Origin: Phycomyces blakesleeanus NRRL 1555(-)
Lineage: Eukaryota; Mucoromycota; Mucoromycetes; Mucorales; Phycomycetaceae
DNA length: 64,000 nt
Reading direction: 5' to 3'
Assembly: GCF_001638985.1 (NCBI RefSeq)
Contig: NW_017265139.1
Coordinates: 868,001-932,000 of the forward strand
The notes beneath the pieces are model-generated. The model was given only the letters and a program-made list of their open reading frames with translations. It ran no database searches and was not told the origin of the DNA. This document shows positions 24,848 to 36,540 of this stretch, in pieces. Made by a program: the position numbers and the translations under genes. The first letter of the stretch is position 1; each line of letters begins with the position of its first letter.

Positions 24848-25970
24848 TAATATATACGTATACATATATTAGCTCAACTGTTAAGGAATCTTTTTATTTA
24901 TTTATTTTACCTTTAACAACTATTCGATTTATTTATTCTTATTCTTATATTTAATATTTTTATTTATATTTATATTTATATATCTAAATACATATATAAA
25001 TATGTACATACAGTCAATTCAATTCAATTCAATTCAAAAATAAAATTGCTAATTTTGAATTTGATTTACAAAGAGTCATGTCCAACAGTAAAGTCGTGTT
25101 CAAATTTGATAAAAGAAAAAGGAACAATTGGAGCACTTTTGAAGACATGGACCTAATGGACCTTCCTGAGTTTATGCCACTTTCAGTCCCAAGAACTCTA
25201 ACATATGAACATACGCACAATCTTTTATATAATTCATGTCAATTGGTCATAAAAAGAAAAAGAAAAAGAGGCTTTATACAGATAAATATACACTTAAACT
25301 GATTTGTACACAAGACAAATGTTATTATTACAATCTCGTTGTTCAATTTGCGCCTATTTGAATACCAATTTCTTTCTTCCTGCAATATAAGGTGCACAGA
25401 CCAACCCGGAGCGACCCGACGCACAGAAACGTTTTATTGCATCGCCTTATTTTCTGCCGGTTCAAATCTGAAATTGACCTTTTGAGGCTTTTTTCTGCCG
25501 GAGGCTTTGCAAGGGTAAAGTTTATTATATGGTCTTTATCTTGATATCAATTTAAGTGTTCAGTACCCATTTGTACTACCTGTCTTCTAAATTTATGAAA
25601 TCCTTTCAAATTTCTATAATTGTATTGATAGCTAAAAGTTTTCATGTGTAGATCCAAATTCTATTTGGTGCGTTATTTTATCCCTGACTTTAGCTACTTC
25701 TCTACCGCTTACTTCAATTGGGTACAAAAGTATCATTGTATATAGTATATGTATAATAACATGTATATGATAATGACAAGAATATATCGGATATTATTGA
25801 ATTATTTAAAATCTCTGATATCTTTGAAGTATCTAAAGCCCTTATAGCCCTTATAGTCTTTATAGTTGTTAAAGCATCTAAAATCTTCAAAGTCTCTAAA
25901 GTCTCTTAATTTTCCAAGGTTTTCAAAGCTGCTAAATTCTTTGAATTATCTGATGTTTTTGATATAGTTA
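24848..25970. other. Convergent intergenic
   Basis: AT-rich, with TTCAA repeats at 25012-25036, a small ORF (25078-25302, listed separately), a GC-richer patch at 25390-25520 and degenerate short A/T-rich repeats at 25800-25960. Confidence 0.5.
25078..25302 (+). CDS. Small ORF, hypothetical, doubtful
   Basis: A 74-codon ORF begins MSNSKVVFKFDKRKRNNW, followed by an acidic stretch (FEDMDLMDLPEF), a balanced composition unlike its AT-rich surroundings. After about residue 50 it turns into Lys/Arg low complexity. No family recognised; it may be the first exon of a decayed gene or chance. Confidence 0.25.
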   Translation: MSNSKVVFKFDKRKRNNWSTFEDMDLMDLPEFMPLSVPRTLTYEHTHNLLYNSCQLVIKRKRKRGFIQINIHLN

Positions 25971-26264
25971 GAGCATCTTCAGCAGTAACTTTTATCCCGA
26001 CTTTTATCCCGCATTTGGACTTTTAGCTAAAAGTTATCCTCCCAGCAGTTCCTTTTAATTTATTTTATGAAAAAAAGAAAGTCCTAAATTTTATCTAACT
26101 GCTAAATTTGACAGAGATTTAAAGGTTCTAACTGAAAACGCTCTCATAATTTAGTTAAAAGTTAGAAAATTAAAACTACCGGGTGAAGTGGCCTTTTTTT
26201 TATGTAAATGTAGCAGTATTTGATTTTAGATAAAATAAAGGTTAACCGACTGCTAAAGATGCTT
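25971..26264 (+). mobile_element. MITE family A, copy 1 (TTA target duplication)
   Basis: 294 bp, starting GAGCATCTTCAGCAGTAACT and ending with its degenerate inverse CTGCTAAAGATGCTT; flanked by TTA at 25968-25970 and 26265-26267, as in PIF/Harbinger-type insertions. It aligns end to end with the reverse complement of copy 2 (54396-54688). No coding capacity. Confidence 0.82.
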
Positions 26265-26673
26265 TTAAAGCTTTCTTTTTAAAGATATAGCAAGAAGATA
26301 AATAACAATAGTTCAAATTATGACATTTTCTTACAGAGAAAAATAGTAGAGTATGTATGTATTCGTTTGAGGTTACTGAGACTTATACTCGAATATATCA
26401 TAATTATATATATTTCTCTCTACCCAACGCCATCACTCAATAAAAATGCTCAATTCGTTGTTTGAGAATTATGTTGTTCATTATGTATCGTTTTAGGTAT
26501 ATCCAAATAGTTTCCTTCATGTTTGTCTAAATGGCGGTTGAAAGTGAAGGTTTCCTCATTAAAGATATATATATGAGGTTGTAGGTGTGCGTGTTGAATG
26601 ATCCCGTAGCAAATGAAATTTAAAATAATATATGAAGGTTTCTTTTTTCTTTTCTCCTTTTTATATAAATAGC

Positions 26674-27977
26674 TTATAAGCCAGAGGATTTGTCGAGCGA
26701 TTGCAAAAGCGCAGTTGCCATTACACTGCTGATCTTTGAGCAACCATCGATACACTGTTCTACAGCCTACAGCACATATATAATAGTTAATAGGTAAATT
26801 CAGATGTTTTTTTTTTCTAGCCCTAATCTCCAACTAATTTAGTTGTTTCTTTTACCTGTGTTGTGAGTGCAGTTTCTGACTTTCCAGACTGTAATATATG
26901 AGTAACCTCGTTTAATGAAGGCATGTAAGAAAGAATAATTGCGCCGGTCTGTCTCTTTTCTTCATCCTCAGTGCCGTCCATTAAGACCTGATCCTCTGAC
27001 AGTACCTAATTCAACAACAACATCGTTCATAAACATATCTTTAATACTTTTACATATGTTTCTTACCGCTGAGCAGGCAGTTACTTGATCCCACATTTCA
27101 ATACCAGCATCTGCCAATGCAACACTTGAAGCGATAATTGCTGCCGACAAACAAGAGCTTGTTCCATCATTTTCGAGTATGTTAACATAGACATCAATTG
27201 CTGACTTTGGCAAGAGTTCCAAGCGTACTGCTGGTGCAAGTGCTTGGACAAGGATTTGTGAAAACTCTTTTTCTTGAGGGTCCTAAATGCGGATACGCAC
27301 AAAAGCGCATATTTGTTTTTAATAAATAAGTCAAGAATTCACCATTCGCTTTTTGTGCCTTTCTGTTCTTTTTTTTTGGTGGTCGTATAGAATATCGCTC
27401 GTCAGCTTACACGCATATTATTTCTTCGTTTGGTGCAAGAAAATGTCGAGAATTTGAATTCGCAATTGAGAGTGCCATTTCTGGAGAAACCAGCCTTCTT
27501 CAATTGACGAGGTCCATAACTACACAAGTGTATCATATAATATATATATATATATATAAAGTTATTATTATTAGTATTATTTACATTATGCAATACATAT
27601 ATATTAAATGACAGTCGAAATATATCCCCAGTGTTTATTTTATTTTGTGATATTAAATCAATAAAATGCCTTACACTGCACAGACGGCTTTAGTGTTTCC
27701 AATTTCAATATAAGCAGATCCGTTTGCTTGAGTGACTAATCCAGTCTTGAGATCTAATCCACAATTAGGTTCGATCAAAATTTTCTGTATTTTTATATGT
27801 TCTCTGCATCTTTCTTTTATCTTTCCACTACGTACAAATTGGTCGAATGTCATCGAGGCCTCTTTGATCAGCACGCTTCTTATTCTGATTGACAAGAACT
27901 GTGGGTTCTACGTCCATTGATTTTTTGAAGATAGGAGGAACACTCAATTCGGGGCCATTAACGCGTTTTCGATCCAT
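26674..27977 (-). CDS. MTR3: Exosome core subunit MTR3 (RNase PH fold)
   Basis: Ring subunit of the RNA exosome; predicted 262 aa (human 272, yeast 250). Exons 27977-27836, 27753-27675, 27519-27411, 27282-27067, 27005-26856, 26766-26674. The MTR3 pattern is DIRPIYLKTGLVTQANGSAY across intron 1, IEIGNTKAVCAVYGPRQLKK across intron 2, then EKEFSQILVQALAPAVRLEL and NDGTSSCLSAAIIASSVALA. Choosing the acceptor before ATCTC at 27753 restores the family sequence; the longer open frame that reads through is intronic. Fungal ring subunits are catalytically inactive. Divergent from COG5. Confidence 0.93.
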
Positions 27978-28292
27978 GTTGAAGATTTATACAAGATACT
28001 TTATATATACACATATAAAAAGAAAAAAAAAATATATACATGTATGTATGTATATATATATATATTAAGGATTAGATTTCTTAAAATAATAATATTGTCC
28101 CTAAATTGCTTCATTTTTTTGCAATTTCTGTTTTTCTTTCTTTCTCTCTTTATCTTCTTTCTTTTTGTATCTCTATCGTTCTAATTTCTCTCTACCACAA
28201 AGAAGTACGCACTTTTGAAGGGTTAAAGTAGAAGGGAAGGAAGAGGTAGACAGAAGGAAAAAAAAGGAATTAATGACTGTGTTTTTATAACT

Positions 28293-28300
28293 TGACGTCA
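28293..28300. promoter_or_regulatory. CRE palindrome in the MTR3/COG5 divergent promoter
   Basis: Perfect TGACGTCA lies in the 439-bp space between the MTR3 and COG5 start codons. It is the ATF/CREB-type bZIP site; use here is inference. Confidence 0.45.
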
Positions 28301-28416
28301 CAAACGTCTCTTAAGCAGCGTTCGCCTGAAAAGGAAAGAGCGGAACTTGCGCTTTTTTTTGCCCCTCCTTTCTAATAAGCTACTACTTTGAAGGTTCTAC
28401 ATTCTAGTGGTTCACA

Positions 28417-31400
28417 ATGACACCTACTACGTTTGCTTTACAGAAAGCGGATGGTTATATTGGTGGGTTTTTTGGGTTAATGGCAGTGTTTCTTGTTATT
28501 TGTCTTGAAAACAAAGTAGAATAAAAAAAGAATAAGATAGAATAAATGGCAGTAATAGAACATTGAAACGAATACGAATTACGAGGAACGGATACAAATG
28601 CGAATACGAAGACGAAGAAGCAAAGAAAAAACAAGAGAAGAAGATGATAAAAATAAGAAGAAGCTCATTGTATTTTATTTTTCTACATCCGTCTAATTCT
28701 CGGAATGCCTTTAAGAATATGACACATTCTTGTCGACCGATTTTGATTCCAACAGTTATGCGAATACTATTGTAAATCAGTCAGGCACAGGAGATGGGAG
28801 TGATGTTAGCACTGCTCTTGCCAAACTATCATTTAACATCGACAGTCTCAATAAACAAATACAAGAGCAGGTTAGAATAATCTTGGTTTTTCTTTCTTTC
28901 TTTTTTTCTTCTTCTTCTATTCTCTTCTCAGTTTATGTAATATAAAAATATACTTTAATTACAATTAAACCTACAAAGGATCTTTGATCTAAAAATCCAA
29001 ATTTTTATTGAAAATGGCACGTTCTTTTTTTTTTAATAATATATATATCTTGCAATAATAATAATAAAAAAAACTAGGTTGTTGGAAACTATGAAGCATT
29101 GTTGGGACAGATAACAAGCATTAAAGGGCTCGAGACAATCCTCTCAAGTGTACATACCAATATTATTGACTTGAATGAATCACTTGGACGGTAAAGATAA
29201 ATGAATTATATTACTGTTATCATTATTTCTCTGTTGCTTGTAAATACACAGAAATTTATTCATTTTATATATATATATATATATTCTTTATAAAAAAGAT
29301 TGTCTACGAAGATCAGGGAACCATACAATCAATTACAGACTTATGCTATCCAACTTGAAAACTTACAGGCGACCTCAAGCTTATTGAGCCGTCTCCGTCG
29401 TTTTCTTCTTTTGGTACGTCGATTGGAAACTTACCTGGCCAATATGAAGGAAGAAGGAATGGGAGAGCGCGATATGACAGCCGCAGCATTAACACTTCAT
29501 GAACTAGGTAACCAAAACCAAATCAAACCAAATATCCATATATACATGTGGCTAGTATTTAACTTTCTTTTTCTCTGTAGATGCGATCATGAAGGAAACA
29601 GATTTTGAAGGGGTTGATGCTGTGTCGACCAAGCTGGATTTTATTAAAGAAAGCCGAGAGTATGTTGAGGGTGAAGCCAGTCGCCTGTTGAAAGAGGGAA
29701 TTGATTCACAAGTACAGGCCAAGATGGCAGCTGGTCTGCAAGTACTTTATAATATGAAGGAGATGAGCCAAAAAGTGGAATCAATTACTATAGAAATTCT
29801 GGACGATTTAAAAAGTGATATTCAGCATGTAGTAGATATGGAATCACTTCAAAAAGAGACCCGAGGTAAGAATTGCATTTTTTTATTATTATATGTATAA
29901 TAAATATTTGGTGAATTTAATATTGGGTTTATCATATATAGTTGCCGGTCAAACAGCTAGCTCATCTGTAAGACGAGTCAATAATGAACCGGCATTTGGT
30001 AACCAAAGTACCTTGACACAAGCCGTGTGGAGTCGTGTGGAAGCATTGATGCAGACTATGGGAGACGCCTGCATAAAGGTCCATTTTCATTTTTAATTTC
30101 TTGTTAATGTTTTATCTATTTGTTTATTTATTTATTTGCGGCCTGTTAAATTTTTATATCATTCTCATTATTTTGTAGATCTATGGCTTGGAAAAAGTTT
30201 TAGAGCTGAGAAAGGATTCATTTACACAAGTGTCCTTTTTGGAAGAAGTGTCAAAGGTAAATATGAAACGAAAATCGTAAAGAGAGAAAAGGGGTTACTG
30301 AGTAAAAAAAGGAAATAGGTGCTCGATTCTACCAGTTTAGTGAGTTATTTCTGGCGTGTATTATCTGCCACCTTTGAAAAGGAATTAAAAGAAGCAACAA
30401 AAGGTAAGTAGATATGTAAAGCAATACAAGTGTGCACATATATTACCTTTAATTATATACATACATATATTATAAATCGAATAAAAATAAACAATAAATA
30501 AATAAATAAAGCCTTCTGATACATTCAATATCACCAAATGGCTGATTTGTACCTATGCATATACATACATATAGTATCTACCTTTCTTCAAAACACATTT
30601 GTGGGCGACTATCCAAGACTGTTACGTTTACTATACGAGTTCTTTTCTCGAGTTGCTATGAATAATGGCACGGCCCTGTCAGATTATTCTCAAAGGTAAA
30701 TATACATTAGCATTAAAGAAGAAGAAGAAATTGTATCAAGGTCTAATATGTCAACATTTCGATTTTCGCTTTTCTTTTAGTCCAGAATATGTCATTATGT
30801 TACGTAGCTTTGGTACATTTGAGAGTGGGTTCTTGGCCCGATCCTTAACTAGGATGTATGATACCGTTAATGCCACGTTTCCTGCACACGGTGGGATCAA
30901 ACGATCTGTACCAACCAAAGCAAATGTACTGTCCATTACTCGGGTTATTGGAAGGTGAGAATAGATATAAATATACAAACAAAGGCAAATCCCAAATGTG
31001 TTTTTGCTTTGTTTTGGAATTGACCAATACAATCTTGCAATTCTACTTACTGTCCAAAAGTGAGTTGGAAACTTCCGCATTCGAGCCCCATCTCTCTCAG
31101 GCTGTGGCCAAAAATGCAGTCAAGGTTCTCAATATGTTTTGTGTTAAATGCGAGGGTTTGGTAAGATGGCTGATTTAGTGAGAATTCTGATTATTTAAAA
31201 TATATGTATAAAGTAAAAAAAAAAAAAAAAAATCTCACTTTTTTTTTGGGTGAAATATAGACTCCTACTGGTGACCAACCCATCTATACAGCAGTTCCAA
31301 ACAATGCGATTGCTACTTATCTAAAGCTGAGTATTGAGCTTGCCAACATTCTGTACTTTATGCACCAGTCCACTTGGAAGGTGCTTGATGAATATCCAGA

Positions 31401-32381
31401 AAAGACAATTGATGTTGTGAAACAAGGAGCAGAGGTATTTTATATGTGCAAGTACATTGCATTATATATAATGATAATAATAATAAAATGTGTGTATAAT
31501 ATATTAATAGGACTGCCGACGTTTGATGATTAACATTGGACATAATTTGGTCGAGGCTATCAAAGCAGATGCAGATCGGGTGCTGCTTCGGATGCACCAA
31601 GAAGACTTCTCAGGACAGCTTAGGCGCTCGTTTGATCCAGAAGACAATGGTTCTTCCACTAGCGGATACATGAAAGAGCTGGCCCGCCATGTGCGATACT
31701 ACCACTCGACCATTCTATCCAGACTTTCGTGTGGAACTGAACCAAAAGGATGGGCTCTTGAGATCAGTAAACATATTATTGGTGTGTTTATTTTTCAAGT
31801 CAGCACAGTCAGACCTCTGAGTGAGGCTGGAAAACTTAAACTTGCAGGCGACATGGCCGAGCTCGAGTTTAATGTGAGTCAATTGATGAGCGAATTTGGA
31901 GGAAAGATGGAAGACATCGGTTTGGAATACAAAGCACTTCGAGCATTCCGGTAAGTGCTAAGAAAAATTATGATGATGATATGTTTTGAACTAGCTCTTG
32001 ACCAAGAAAACAAACAAACAAACAAACAAACAAATAAATAACCCCCTTTTCTGGTCATTACACATTTATAAAAGACCACTATTGTTTTTAGACTCGGCGC
32101 AATTGACAGCGGCACACCATACTACCGGTCTTTCAAAGCTTGTCTTGATCCACCACCTTGCAGTTCGTTCCCAATCATCTTCTCGTGCTCTGCCTCTCCC
32201 GCACACTGTGTATGATATCCCTAGGCTGGAGTATATGAACTGGATGAATCGACAAACTGAGAAAGAAGCTGCAGAGTTGGCAATGGCTGCAATTCGGAAA
32301 GGAAGCAATATGTCGGAACCCGAACTTCAAGAAGTGCCAGAATATCGCTTTATGATTGCATTAGTAGACCAAGCTGAATAA
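28417..32381 (+). CDS. COG5: Conserved oligomeric Golgi complex subunit 5
   Basis: Lobe B subunit of the COG tether for retrograde vesicles at the Golgi; predicted 807 aa (human 839). Fourteen exons: 28417-28462, 28716-28870, 29078-29190, 29299-29507, 29581-29865, 29942-30078, 30179-30256, 30319-30403, 30575-30695, 30781-30954, 31061-31160, 31261-31434, 31511-31950, 32075-32381. Family landmarks are FDSNSYANTIV, the coiled coil VVGNYEALLGQITSIKGLE, RLSTKIREPYNQL, and late in the protein STVRPLSEAGKLKLAGDMAE and LRAFRPLLFLDSAQL. The last acceptor (after 32074) is chosen because it restores RPLLF; a later AG at 32091 would break the frame. Confidence 0.93.
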
Positions 32382-32404
32382 ACCTGTATATTTAAAAGTA
32401 TATA

Positions 32405-32536
32405 TACACACACATACGCACATACGCACATACGCACATACGCACATACGCACATACATACATACATACATGTAAAAAGAATGAAAAGACATATATATAT
32501 ATATATATTGATAGAAAGAGAGAGAGAGAGAGAGAG
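32405..32536. repeat. CATACGCA microsatellite, (AT)n and (GA)n
   Basis: About six CATACGCA units are followed by CATA units, an (AT)n and a (GA)n run, in the 274 bases between the COG5 and Rrm4-like stop codons. Confidence 0.8.
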
Positions 32537-32656
32537 ATTGTATGTTTATTAAATATAAGGTGAATGCGAGAAAGTTGATAGTTAAATAGTTAGTTCGTTA
32601 GTTAGATAGGTAAAGAGAGAGAATGAGGTATACATGTCTTTGTGGGGAAATATGAT

Positions 32657-35600
32657 TTAATATTGCTGGCTTGCATTCAGAGAAGCTACCACGGCGTCCA
32701 CCTTTACCTTCAGCTTTTCCTTGTCATACATTGAGTTGGCAAGTTCTTCTGCTGAAAGAGTATCTAAGAGGCGAATAGTAATCTTTGGCGCTCGTCTTAC
32801 GCCTATTGCCTACAATAGAGTAAAGAAAGAAAGAAATAAATAAATAAATAAAAGTAAAAAGTAAACAGTAAAATAAAATAAAATTACAAACCTTGACAAG
32901 CGGGAATAGCCTTTCTCCCACCAGTTGTTTTGTGACAATTCCCGAGGTACCCTCTATGGAATCCAATAAAGCTTTTACCTTTTGCTTCTGGTCTCTCTCT
33001 AAAGATTCTCTAGAGTCTGGTTGAGAAGTCTGTTGGTGCTTCGTTGGCGGTGCTATGATTGGAATAGCACGTGAGCCACGCGGTTGAAGGGATAGGTCAC
33101 CCAACAACGTGGTATTGATCGTTGTCGGAAAGTCTCCCGAGAACATGAGAGATTTGGGGGTGTAAGGTAAGGGCATATGAAAAACAGAGGGTTGATTCCA
33201 TTGAGTGGTGGGATTTGCATTATTCGGTCCATTTCTAGTGGCATTAGAGGTGCCGTTGGTGACAGTAGTGGTGCCGGCAGCGGCATACCTTCCGGCCGTT
33301 TTTGTTGCTTTCTCTGGTTGATACAATGTGCCCTGTTGATATGATTGGTGTTGGTACGGAGATTGATTATGATGCGCCAATTGAGGTTGATACGGATAGT
33401 TTTGGGAATAAAGTGGGACGATGGAGTGACAGCAGCTACGGTCGTCTTGCTCCACAGGTGTAACAACCTCGTCTTCTTCCAAGAATACCTCGAGTGCGGA
33501 CTTTGCTTCTTCAATTCTGCCACGCAGAAAATCTTTGTTGAACAGACATAAGGTTCGTTCTTTTATTTTCAGGGTTAGCAAAAGGTCGACAATATCGTCC
33601 ACATGTCGGCTCTCTCCGCACTTTGACACAGCGCGTGCCATCTTGACGCGTTGAATGGTAGATGTCGAAACTGTCATTGCGCTAGAGACCGATTCGACAG
33701 AGTCACGCCGTCGAAGGGTGAGTCCGTTTAGGGCGGTTTTGGAGGTTGTTGGGAGCGAAAGGGTGGCAAGCTTAGGGGTATTCGGGGGTTTTCCAAATCC
33801 ACCACCACCACCGCCACCGCCGCCTCTTCCTCCCATGCCTCCTACTTTGGAGGCCTTGACGGGTATCGGTTGAGTAAAAGAGTGCTTGGAGGTACGAGAG
33901 ATTGTGTTTAAATTGGTAACCATAGGGGAGGTAATCGGAATAGTCGTGGCTCTTATAGCTTTATTGACAGACGGAGATGTTATTGAGATCTGACTATGTT
34001 TACGAGCTGTCTTTGGGTATCCACTAATCATGTAATCCTACAGAAATCATGTATAAATAAACAAAGATACACAGGTTCAATCAAACATGTACCTTTTCAG
34101 CTGAAACTGTTTGCAGATTTTGTTGGTAATTTGCTGTCAGACCACTGGTGACGTTGTTGTAACTGTTAAAGAACCCGTTGGCTGTAAACTGAGACTGCGC
34201 TTGGGGGCTACGATCTAGTTGAGATGATGCTAAAAATTTTGCAGGTATGTAGTCTGGTGTTGATGGAAATGAAGAAAGGTTAGCGGGAGAATGGGTCAGG
34301 GCCGGGACGTAGCTTCCTCGAGAAGAGAATCGGCGAGAGGTATCAAGTGGTGAATTGTCAGTGATTTTGATTTGGTGTTGTTGGCTTGAATTATCAGAAG
34401 TGGCGTTAGTCAAAGACTGAGGGTAAGAGGTTTGTATGCCGGAATTGTTTGGGGTTGGAGAGTGAGAAGGATGAGTGTGAGGGTGAGGGTGAATCTGTTG
34501 AGGATGAAGAGGAGTAAGAGGAGAAAGGGTGGAGTTGAAGCTGCTGTTAGTCTGTTGCTGTGGAGGACGATCGGTTCTTGTCTTTTTTGGTTCGTGAAAG
34601 GCTACAACTATTGGCTTGGACATGATGTACTTGTTGTTCATTTCCTGCATCGCACGCTGGGCGTCACCCGGGTTTAAAAAGCTGACGAACCCAAACCCCT
34701 TTGACTTTTCTAGTTCCCCGTTCTTGTCCTTCATGACTCGTGCAGAGACGATGTGGCCGAATTTGCGGAAATTGGTGAACAAGTCTGTGCTGCTGACATC
34801 GAGGTCAAGGTTTTTGATGTAGAGATTTGTAAAGTCTACCTGGGCTGGTGCCTGTATTTGAAGACCGTTTGGTGGACTAATGTTTCTCAATACTTGCTAT
34901 AAATATATATTTTATTATTTTTATTATTATTATTATCATTATTATTATTGTATTTATATTTATAAGGAGCACAAGAGTGTGATGAGCACATACATATAAT
35001 ATAAATAACAATATATGTATATACTTAGATAATTAGATGCGTACTTACTGAACCTGTTCCTGAACCTGTTCCTGAACCTGTTCCTGTTCCTGTTCCTGTT
35101 CCTGTTCCTGTTCCTGTTCCTGTTCCTGTTCCTGTTGTGTCTGTTCGTTGTTGATTGGATGAGGTATTATGCACCTCATAGGCAGCTGGTTGGGATTTTT
35201 GCTGTGAGATATATGGTATAACTGTTCTACAGAGTCGATGAGATTTATGTTGAGATTCTACTAAGAAAAAAGTAGCTTACATGGTTGACCCTAGGATAGG
35301 TGTGTTGTTCTACAGATATGAGATAGAGATATAATGTATTTTTTGGATTTGAGCTAAATAAATAGATACACATGTGTGTGTGTGTGTGTGTGTGGTTTAC
35401 CATGGTTTGTTCTGCATGTGCTGCATCTTCTGATTTAAAGTATAAAAGCAATGCAGTGCCTTTGAGCTCATGCCCTTGCTCGACAAGAATCTTGCATATG
35501 TTCATTGGACCAAAAGGTCGAAAAATGTCATAAAGAGATACGTTGTTAGTCTGAGGCGGTAGATCTTTGACGTATAGGATCCCAGCCGATGGTTTAGGCT

Positions 35601-36125
35601 CTGGTCTGTTACTCTCGGGTGAATAGATTAGGAGTTGGAGAAAAGACCCACTCCTTAGGATCGCACCGTTAAACATTGTGTATGCTCGGTCAGCTACAGT
35701 CCATAGCTGTATTAATATAAATTGTTGGATAAGTATAAAGGTGATGTACCTTTGTCTCTGTTGGGAAAGCGCAGATGTCCTGAAGTGTGGTCTGTATAAT
35801 GATGATTCAACTGGACCCTAAGATTGATTTAAGAGAGTGTTTAAAAATAGGTTTTGATTTAGGAATGAGTACATTATTTATATTACTCTGTGAGTTCACA
35901 TCCTTTGAATAGCTCGTATATTTCTGCCTTGGAAATCACAGAGTGTATACGGTGGATATAGAGTGTATCTGACACCAGGTACTGATTTTCGTAGTAAGGA
36001 TTCGAACGGTGAATGGAATTAATTGACGGGTGGGTGGTTGGCATGGAGTATATGGAATTCATATTTTCTTCAATCGAATCTTGACGTTTCTTTGGTAACC
36101 TTACGATTGCCTTTGACACGTACAT
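32657..36125 (-). CDS. Three-RRM plus MLLE RNA-binding protein (Rrm4-like)
   Basis: Predicted 969 aa. Exons 36125-35887, 35817-35750, 35693-35401, 35309-35281, 35226-35049, 34896-34093, 34037-32892, 32809-32657. RRM1 (about 50-125) has TLYIHRIHSVISKAEIYELF and GHLRFPNRDKADRAYTMF; RRM2 (about 138-225) ILYVKDL and GTALLLYF; RRM3 (about 285-372) LYIKNLDLDVSSTDLF and KGFGFVSFLN. A Gly-Thr repeat links RRM2 and RRM3. A divergent MLLE-like helix set lies near 666-722 (VDDIVDLLLTLKIKERTL), and a clear C-terminal MLLE at about 890-969 (KQLVGERLFPLVKAIGVRR). This order is that of Ustilago Rrm4, which carries mRNAs on endosomes; PABP-type alternatives have four RRMs. The role is inference. Confidence 0.82.
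35049..35137 (-). repeat. In-frame Gly-Thr coding minisatellite
   Basis: Six-base unit (AACAGG on the coding strand) repeated about 14 times at the end of one exon, translated as alternating Gly-Thr and, at the downstream end, Gly-Ser. It forms the RRM2-RRM3 linker and stops at the donor site. Confidence 0.85.
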
Positions 36126-36465
36126 GTCAGTTATTTAGATATACGTTTATTGTATGTATAAATTTATTTATTATTTAGCTATTTGGGATTTAACCTAATT
36201 GGTGTACGGGTCGAGGAACTACAAGAATAGAAGAAGAAAAGGAAAAAGAAAGAGAAAGAGAAAGAGAAAGAGAAGGAAAGAATGGAATAATTTATTCTTC
36301 TTGCTCGTGTTATATTTTTTTAATAGAGGTCTATTTTTAAAATACCAAAAGAAAATTGAATACATAAATAAATAAGATAAGTAAGTGTGTCTATACATGT
36401 ACATACATATAATATACTTTTTATGTATATATGGTACCTTGAAGGAGAAGGGAGAAGAAGGAGAG

Positions 36466-36540
36466 ATGGTAATAGTGGTAATAGTGGTAATAGTGGCAGT
36501 GGCAGTGGCAGTGGTAGTGGCAGTGGTAGTGGTGGTTGTT
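36466..36540 (+). repeat. GGTAATAGT/GGCAGT minisatellite
   Basis: Three GGTAATAGT units pass into GGCAGT and GGTAGT units; it lies about 340 bases upstream of the Rrm4-like start. Confidence 0.8.

Noticed and set aside
27671..27895. 74-codon ORF beginning MSIRIRSVLIKEAS
   Set aside because: Runs through an intron of MTR3 (27754-27835) in a different upstream frame; splicing restores the true MTR3 sequence.
33069..33074. Third CACGTG
   Set aside because: Lies inside the Rrm4-like coding exon, far from any promoter.
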